Below are positions 8,401-10,936 of a DNA stretch of 10,936 nt, in pieces. The position numbers were made by a program, and so were the translations under genes. The DNA comes from Elusimicrobiota bacterium (lineage in GTDB: Bacteria > Elusimicrobiota > Elusimicrobia > Elusimicrobiales > Elusimicrobiaceae), in assembly GCA_031258375.1 (NCBI GenBank), contig JAIRMX010000201.1, forward strand, positions 1 through 10,936, written 5' to 3'. The notes beneath the pieces were generated by a model, which was given only the letters and a program-made list of their open reading frames with translations, was not told the origin of the DNA and did not search any database. Numbering within the stretch: the stretch's first letter is position 1; every line of letters begins with the position of its first letter.

Positions 8401-9258
8401 ATTTCCGGAAAGAACTTTAACTTTTTTTATTTTCTTTTCGATTAAAATCTTAAAAGTTTTATCGTCTAAAGGAGTTGCGGCTTTGTCGTCCAAATTCCAA
8501 ATAACTTCGCCGGTAGCGGAGTCAATAATATCTTCGGCAATGTAGCGGCCCACCAAATTATCAATATCGCTCAGCTTCACGTCAATGTCTTCCGTATTAT
8601 AAAAAGTCTGCAAAATGGCGGAATTAGTTTCAAGCCCGCAGGCGCGTAAAAAAGTTGTTGCCAAGACTTTTTTCTTTCTATCGATACGCACCCATAAAAC
8701 GTTCGCCAAATCAAACTGGAATTCCACCCATGCGCCTCTATACGGAATAATGCGCGCTACGTAAAGTTTTTTGCCCAAAGTGGATTGCTTTTTTTCTTCG
8801 TCTTCTTCAAAAATAATGCCCGGCGAACGATGCAGCTGCGAAACGACGACGCGTTCGGCGCCGTTGAAAACGAAACAACCGGCGTCGGTCATAAGCGGCA
8901 ATTCGCAAAGCGCTATATCCTCTTCCTTAACTTCCTTCAGCGCGCCGTTTCTCTGTTTTATATAAAGCCTCAGCCACGCTTTAAGCGGGGCGGAATAAGT
9001 ACCGTCTTTAACGGTGGCTTCGTTTGCGGTGGCGTACTTTGGCGCAGCCAAATCATATCTGACGAATTCAAGCTTCATACTGCCGTCCGGAGCTTCTATT
9101 GGAAATACGTCTTCAAAAGCGGCTTGGAGTCCTTTTAATTCTCTTTTGGCGGGTTCGGTATCCAACTGTAAAAAATCCGCAAATGACCGGCGCTGCATTT
9201 CAAGTAAATCCGGTAGAGGCAGCTTAGTTTTTATTTTGCCGAAGTTCAATTGTTTCAT
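5455..9258 (-). CDS. rpoB: DNA-directed RNA polymerase subunit beta
   Basis: Beta forms the other pincer of RNA polymerase and contacts substrate, RNA and rifampicin. The protein has 1267 residues (E. coli 1342). The rifampicin region is residues 484-510 (GTSQLSQFMDQINPLSEL onward). Residues equal to E. coli Asp516, His526 and Ser531 are intact (Asp493, His503, Ser508), while Asn518 is Ile495. Further on are ETPEGPNIGLI, GYNYEDAILIS, the active-site lysines in GDKLSGRHGNK (Lys1013, Lys1021) and the C-terminal GGKAQFGGQRFGEMEVWA clamp-anchoring segment. Residues about 909-985 are a Lys/Glu-rich, Leu-spaced coiled coil at the place of the longer enterobacterial insertion. The tail is Lys/Ala-rich and ends in TAG. 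AAGGA lies upstream of the ATG. The 163-bp gap to rplL holds a hairpin and a possible promoter. Confidence 0.99.
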   Translation of the reverse strand: MKQLNFGKIKTKLPLPDLLEMQRRSFADFLQLDTEPAKRELKGLQAAFEDVFPIEAPDGSMKLEFVRYDLAAPKYATANEATVKDGTYSAPLKAWLRLYIKQRNGALKEVKEEDIALCELPLMTDAGCFVFNGAERVVVSQLHRSPGIIFEEDEEKKQSTLGKKLYVARIIPYRGAWVEFQFDLANVLWVRIDRKKKVLATTFLRACGLETNSAILQTFYNTEDIDVKLSDIDNLVGRYIAEDIIDSATGEVIWNLDDKAATPLDDKTFKILIEKKIKKVKVLSGNPRQDNPGILTTLEAKKEEVKSAKEAQFEIYKRLRGQDFIVKEQAEQFLESLLFNNIKRYDLSYVGRYKVNKKFESFFTALSKEKFHKFNKPAEKRRTLAYEDIFVTVQYLLALNAGEEYIAEKYGASIDFKTDDIDHLGNRRVRGIGELLENQIRVGLSQMAKTVRDRMNREISGERPTPRALVNAQPVAAIIRKFFGTSQLSQFMDQINPLSELTHKRRLSALGPGGLNRKRAGFEVRDVHHTHYGRLCPIETPEGPNIGLITSLACYSRVNHYGLLESPFRKANKGKVTDKVEYLTADIEDDYMVAQSNTPVTADGKFGTEQIACRLRSDYPIAAPSEVDYMDISPLQVISVSAALIPFLEHDDANRALMGCNMQRQAVPLLLTDAPLVGTGIEDAVARDSGSSMVARQSGKVIFVSADIIAIAPDKGGKIDIYELTKYKRSNQDTCINHKPLVQTGDSVKAGQVLVDGPAMQDGILALGRNLLVGFMSWEGYNYEDAILISNRLVKEDILTSIHLHEFSTDARNTKLGAEEITRDIPNIGTDALSHLDDDGIIIPSTVVGPGDILVGKVTPKGEQQLTPEERLLKVIFGKKADDVVDASLRVPPGTTGKVIGTRVFVRKEKLTKLEEKTKLKALETEKDANLAALKEQKKRALEHLKETVNKAGDLKKEEELLVNLYKLLEKRILEQYEREKAFSSQGDELAVTVNKSVKVFIASKRKVQVGDKLSGRHGNKGVVAKILPEEDMPFLPDGTPLDVVLSPLGIPSRMNVGQLFETMLGWAAHHLDIHTATPVFDGPTEEEVKAQVQKAKDVLRKKGMPEKYLPDDYCRITLYDGRTGEPFAEKVTIGYMYIMKLIHLVEDKVHSRSTGPYSLITRQPLGGKAQFGGQRFGEMEVWAIEGYGATYTLQEFLTVKSDDFTGRTKMYEAIVKGEMPSQPGVPESFKVLVKELQALGVSVELLKEHKNKNVEASAKVKKAAAK

Positions 9259-9314
9259 GTTTAAATTCCTTCGCTTATTTTATATTTTCAATCCATACAA
9301 CCTGTTTAATCCAC

Positions 9315-9343
9315 GATATATAAGTAATATATAGTAAATTCAA
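9315..9343 (-). promoter_or_regulatory. Weak candidate promoter for rpoB
   Basis: TTGAAT (9343-9338), a 17-base AT-rich spacer and TATATC (9320-9315) resemble a housekeeping promoter about 50 nt before rpoB. The -10 box is poor and several TATA-like hexamers overlap, so the exact position is uncertain. It would give polymerase genes some expression independent of the rplJL promoter. Confidence 0.3.
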
Positions 9344-9347
9344 CAGA

Positions 9348-9367
9348 TTGCACGCGGCTTGCACGCG
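9348..9367. repeat. Tandem 9-bp direct repeat (TTGCACGCG, 11-bp period)
   Basis: TTGCACGCG occurs at 9348-9356 and again at 9359-9367, two bases apart, so the copies recur every 11 bp, about one helical turn. It lies between the rplL-rpoB hairpin and the possible rpoB promoter. A protein binding site is possible, but nothing in the sequence proves it. Confidence 0.55.
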
Positions 9368-9372
9368 ACATC

Positions 9373-9406
9373 CAAGCCTGCCGTCAATTTTTTAACGGCA
9401 GGCTTG
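9373..9406 (-). promoter_or_regulatory. Perfect 12-bp hairpin in the rplL-rpoB spacer (attenuator or RNA processing site)
   Basis: CAAGCCTGCCGT (9373-9384) is fully complementary to ACGGCAGGCTTG (9395-9406) around a 10-nt AT-rich loop. It begins 15 nt after the rplL stop in the transcript. On the minus strand the stem is followed by GATGTCGCGTGC and has no U tract, so it is not a standard intrinsic terminator. In E. coli the same spacer holds a partial terminator and an RNase III site that lower rpoBC expression relative to rplJL. This hairpin is placed to do a similar job (inference). Confidence 0.7.
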
Positions 9407-9421
9407 AATAATCAATAATTT

Positions 9422-9814
9422 TTATTTGAGTTCTACGGTGCCGCCCGCTTCGGTAATTTTCTTTTTAAGTTCTTCAGCCTCGGCTTTTGCAACGTTTTCT
9501 TTCACGGTTTTAGGAGCGCCGTCAACTAAATCCTTAGCTTCTTTGAGGCCTAGTCCTGTAACTTCGCGAACGACTTTGATTACGCCGATTTTCTTTGTCG
9601 CGTCAACTGCGGAAAGAACAACGTTAAATTCCGTTTTTTCTTCGTCCGCGCCTGCCGCCGCGCCGCCTGCGGCGGGAGCTGCCGCAACCGCCGCTACCGG
9701 AGCCGCCGCTTTAACGCCAAATTTTTCTTCTACTGCTTTTACGAACTCCGAGAGTTCTAATACCGTCATCTCCGCAATTGCGGAGAGCAATTCTTCTTTT
9801 GCTATCTTCGCCAT
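9422..9814 (-). CDS. rplL: Large ribosomal subunit protein L7/L12 (bL12)
   Basis: L12 is the multicopy stalk protein of the 50S subunit that recruits translational GTPases such as EF-G, EF-Tu and IF2. The 130-residue product (E. coli 121) has the three expected parts. The N-terminal dimerisation domain (about 1-35, with LLSAIAEMTVLELSEFV) contacts L10. The flexible hinge (about 36-57) is almost all Ala, Pro, Gly and Val, and is somewhat long. The C-terminal factor-binding domain (about 58-130) includes KKIGVIKVVREVTGLGLKEA and ends GGTVELK. AAGGAA precedes the ATG with normal spacing. It is acidic overall, as the family is. The stop is TAA, followed by the spacer hairpin. Confidence 0.98.
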   Translation of the reverse strand: MAKIAKEELLSAIAEMTVLELSEFVKAVEEKFGVKAAAPVAAVAAAPAAGGAAAGADEEKTEFNVVLSAVDATKKIGVIKVVREVTGLGLKEAKDLVDGAPKTVKENVAKAEAEELKKKITEAGGTVELK

Positions 9815-9855
9815 TATTACTTTCCTTTTATTATTTGAGTAGCTGCGCTTCTGCC

Positions 9856-9912
9856 AAGGCCGAGCCTTAGCCCGCGCATTTATCCCGAAGGGCTACTACC
9901 GCTCTAAGGCGG
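9856..9912 (-). promoter_or_regulatory. Competing inverted repeats in the rplJ-rplL spacer
   Basis: The 112-bp spacer has three related short repeats. GCCTTAG (9864-9870 on the plus strand) is complementary to CTAAGGC (9904-9910). Its GCCTT part can instead pair with AAGGC at 9856-9860 over a 3-nt loop, and CCGC/GCGG (9899-9902/9909-9912) makes a small hairpin overlapping the distal arm. The structures exclude one another, which could affect rplL translation or mRNA processing. No U tract follows, so it is not an obvious terminator. The stems are short and may have no function. Confidence 0.35.
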
Positions 9913-9926
9913 GTTTGACCTGCATT

Positions 9927-10457
9927 TTACTTTTTGCCGTTCTCGACGGCTTTAAGCACATACGCAAAGTCTCTGACAGGAGCCTGCAATACTTGGGCTG
10001 ATTGCGCGACTATTCCGTAAAGCGCGCCGGCCAGTTTGCCGAGGTTCTCTTCCCTGCTGCCAAGCGTGGCAAGCAATTTAACCTGAGCTTCACCGTACCA
10101 TGTCCCTTCGGTAAAACCTGCTCTTATCCTAAAGGTCTCGTTCGCTTTGCCGAATTCCGTCAGACTTTTTGCTGACAAAGCAATATCGCCGTTTTCTTTA
10201 AGAATGGCAACAGCCGTCGGCCCTTTTAAAAGGGCGGCGTCAACGCCTTCTATGCCCGCATCTTTAAGGGCGAATTCAAGTATTGAATTCCTTTCAACCC
10301 GGAATTTACACTTCGCCGCGGAAAGTTTCTCCCTAAGCGCCGTGATATCCCGGAATTTCAGCCCCTGATATGCGGTAAAGAAAATGCCGGCGGATTGTTT
10401 CAATTCTTCGGCAAGACTTTGCGACCTTTCTTTTTTTTGTTCTTTGGTCAAGTTCAT
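9927..10457 (-). CDS. rplJ: Large ribosomal subunit protein L10 (uL10)
   Basis: L10 anchors L12 dimers to 23S rRNA at the base of the ribosomal stalk and usually represses its own operon. The 176-residue product has normal length. Its N-terminal rRNA-binding domain includes FFTAYQGLKFRDITALREKL and VERNSILEFAL, followed by LLKGPTAVAI (the family's F/L-x-GPTA motif) and ANETFRIRAG. A C-terminal helix with LLATLGSREENLGKLAGAL, then VLQAPVRDFAYVLKAV, provides the L12 docking surface. The ATG at 10457 must be the first possible start because an in-frame TAA lies one codon upstream. The sequence before it (AAATAAAATAAAGT) lacks a real Shine-Dalgarno site, so initiation may be weak or depend on leader structure. 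The stop is TAA. It is the first gene after the promoter. Confidence 0.97.
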   Translation of the reverse strand: MNLTKEQKKERSQSLAEELKQSAGIFFTAYQGLKFRDITALREKLSAAKCKFRVERNSILEFALKDAGIEGVDAALLKGPTAVAILKENGDIALSAKSLTEFGKANETFRIRAGFTEGTWYGEAQVKLLATLGSREENLGKLAGALYGIVAQSAQVLQAPVRDFAYVLKAVENGKK

Positions 10458-10515
10458 ACTTTATTTTATTTCGAAACCTTTGCATCGTTAATTGTCGGAA
10501 ATTAAAATTTCACAA

Positions 10516-10542
10516 GAAAAAACGACGGCTAAAGACACCGCC
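10516..10542 (-). terminator. Candidate intrinsic terminator/attenuator in the rplJ leader
   Basis: In the transcript GGCGGU pairs with GCCGUC (two G-U pairs) around a 7-nt loop, then one G and six U residues (10522-10517). The stem is short, so termination would be partial, which suits attenuation. It ends about 60 nt before the rplJ ATG. Its 5' arm shares bases 10541-10542 with the hairpin just upstream. Confidence 0.45.
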
Positions 10543-10564
10543 CTCAAACTGAATAGTTAAAGGG
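10541..10564 (-). promoter_or_regulatory. Leader hairpin overlapping the rplJ attenuator
   Basis: CCCUUUAACU and AGUUUGAGGG pair around AUUC with one U-U mismatch and one G-U pair. The last two bases of the 3' arm are also the first two of the terminator stem. The two structures therefore compete at the base, and this hairpin could act as an antiterminator (inference). Confidence 0.4.
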
Positions 10565-10619
10565 ATATCTAAAGCTGCTTCGAAAATTTGTTTTTACGTC
10601 TATAGAATTATTTTATCAA

Positions 10620-10672
10620 TTAAACCTGCCTTTTGCAAGTCTTTTTTTGCAATGTCTTATCCGCAGGTTTAA
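10620..10672 (-). promoter_or_regulatory. Candidate L10-L12 binding leader hairpin
   Basis: A 10-bp stem (TTAAACCTGC with GCAGGTTTAA) encloses an asymmetric internal loop, 10 nt (GGATAAGACA) against 3 nt (AAG), and then an inner TTGCAA/TTGCAA stem with an 8-nt loop. It starts within a few bases of the predicted transcript 5' end. Position, and a strongly asymmetric loop like that of kink-turn RNAs, fit the autogenous L10 leader known before rplJ in many bacteria. I cannot confirm the family consensus by eye. Confidence 0.6.
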
Positions 10673-10676
10673 ATAT

Positions 10677-10705
10677 ATTATAACAAAACTATTTATTAAA
10701 AGCAA
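10677..10705 (-). promoter_or_regulatory. Promoter of the rplJ operon
   Basis: TATAAT at 10682-10677 is a perfect -10 box with an upstream TGT (extended -10). TTGCTT at 10705-10700 is a fair -35 box at exactly 17 bases. Transcription should start near 10670, giving a leader of about 210 nt. The upstream border is 17 bp from the inferred end of an insertion sequence. Confidence 0.7.
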
Positions 10706-10722
10706 CTGCGTGTTTTGCGCGT

Positions 10723-10740
10723 GGTCTTGTTGCACAATTA
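10723..10740 (+). repeat. Probable terminal inverted repeat of the insertion sequence
   Basis: GGTCTTGTTGCACAATTA shares the GG-nn-TTGTTGnAnAA pattern of IS903-type ends. The partner repeat is not in the window, so the exact boundary is inferred. Confidence 0.45.
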
Positions 10741-10795
10741 GGTAAAGAAGCTGCCCAAAGCACAACATAAACCATAACAGCACTCCAGCTATTCT

Positions 10796-10936
10796 CTAAA
10801 CTGCGTATTTTGGCAACCCCAGCTTGTTAAATCTATTTATTAAACTTGCCCTTATACACTGTTCCCTATACTGCCCCTCTTCTCTGCGAGATTTTAGACT
10901 GCTCCCAAATATCCTCTTTAATCGGTAAAAGCTGTT
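10796..10936 (-). CDS. Transposase C-terminal fragment, IS5 family (IS903-like)
   Basis: Forty-six codons are open from the window edge to a TAG at 10798-10796. The peptide reads FYRLKRIFGSSLKSR, then Q and E at the expected spacing (EGQYREQ), then LINRFNKLGLPKYAV at the end. The pattern YR-K---G--L--R----Q--E------LN+---LG+P is the C-terminal end of IS903-group DDE transposases. It includes the region of the last catalytic Glu (about Glu25 of the fragment, in YREQ; inferred from the family pattern). The N-terminal portion, including the catalytic Asp residues, is outside the window, so I cannot say whether the gene is intact. It is read toward rplJ. The call rests on a short peptide. Confidence 0.55.
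   Translation of the reverse strand, partial: NSFYRLKRIFGSSLKSRREEGQYREQCIRASLINRFNKLGLPKYAV

Larger units (their letters stand above)
10723..10936 (-). mobile_element. 3' end of an IS5-family (IS903-like) insertion sequence; runs off the window
   Basis: A transposase C-terminus (stop at 10796) is followed 73 bp later by GGTCTTGTTGCACAATTA (10723-10740, read inward). This resembles the GGCTTTGTTGAATAAATC-type terminal repeat of IS903-group elements. Such spacing between gene end and element end is usual. The other end and any target duplication lie outside the window. The 9 bases next to the end, TTTGCGCGT (10714-10722), would be the target copy if the element follows the IS903 rule. Confidence 0.55.

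Noticed and set aside
9743..9785. Two adjacent inverted repeats in early rplL, including the 16-bp palindrome CTCCGCAATTGCGGAG
   Set aside because: They fall on conserved codons (ELSEF and SAIAE) and the palindrome has no loop, so codon choice can explain them.
9426..9842. A 138-codon plus-strand ORF opposite rplL
   Set aside because: It is the antisense shadow of the Ala-rich rplL gene; its Ser/Ala/Pro composition mirrors that gene and matches no family.
10333..10485. A 50-codon basic ORF starting at the upstream ATG (10485) and overlapping rplJ out of frame
   Set aside because: It has no ribosome binding site and most of it overlaps rplJ, whose own frame is clearly conserved. Its basic composition follows from A-rich codons of L10.
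1..10936. CRISPR arrays, tRNA or rRNA genes, phage or defence genes
   Set aside because: No repeat-spacer array, no cloverleaf or rRNA-like sequence and no such coding regions were seen; nearly all sequence is the housekeeping operon.

Overview
The window is a bacterial ribosomal-protein / RNA-polymerase locus read entirely on the minus strand: rplJ, rplL, rpoB, rpoC, rpsL, rpsG and the first part of fusA. This is the 'beta' operon joined directly to the 'str' operon. Every gene is a close match to its family. RpoC carries a large insertion in its trigger loop, and RpoB has a short charged coiled coil where enterobacteria have a longer insertion. Both point to a diderm bacterium outside Gammaproteobacteria. 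The overall protein style would fit Elusimicrobiota or a similar deep lineage, but that is a low-confidence guess.

Right edge (10936 to 10458, upstream of rplJ): the window opens inside an insertion sequence. A 46-residue C-terminal end of an IS5-family (IS903-like) transposase is followed by a terminal inverted-repeat-like sequence ending at 10723. Seventeen bases further on lies a good promoter (TTGCTT, 17-base spacer, extended TGT-TATAAT). It should start a leader of about 210 nt. The leader begins with a long two-part hairpin (candidate L10-L12 binding site) and then holds a second hairpin overlapping a short stem with a U tract (candidate attenuator). This arrangement resembles autogenous L10 control by transcription termination. 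rplK and rplA, the usual upstream neighbours, are absent.

Middle (10457 to 1309): rplJ and rplL make the ribosomal stalk. The 112-bp spacer between them can form competing small hairpins. The 163-bp rplL-rpoB spacer has a perfect 12-bp hairpin without a U tract, a tandem 9-bp repeat and a weak promoter candidate, so RNA polymerase synthesis can be set apart from stalk synthesis. rpoB and rpoC are intact, 12 bp apart and in the same reading frame, separated by one TAG.

Left edge (1294 to 1): rpsL, rpsG and fusA follow with very short gaps and good ribosome binding sites. fusA has an in-frame TAG exactly where EF-G has a near-invariant Gln (TVWR-Q-A-KY). Clear EF-G sequence continues after it to the window edge. 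This is the most striking anomaly: a consensus error, a nonsense mutation, a duplicate gene decaying, or TAG read as an amino acid. I see no new defence or metabolic system here. The interest lies in the fusA amber codon, the in-frame rpoB/rpoC junction, the leader RNA and the insertion sequence at the operon head.
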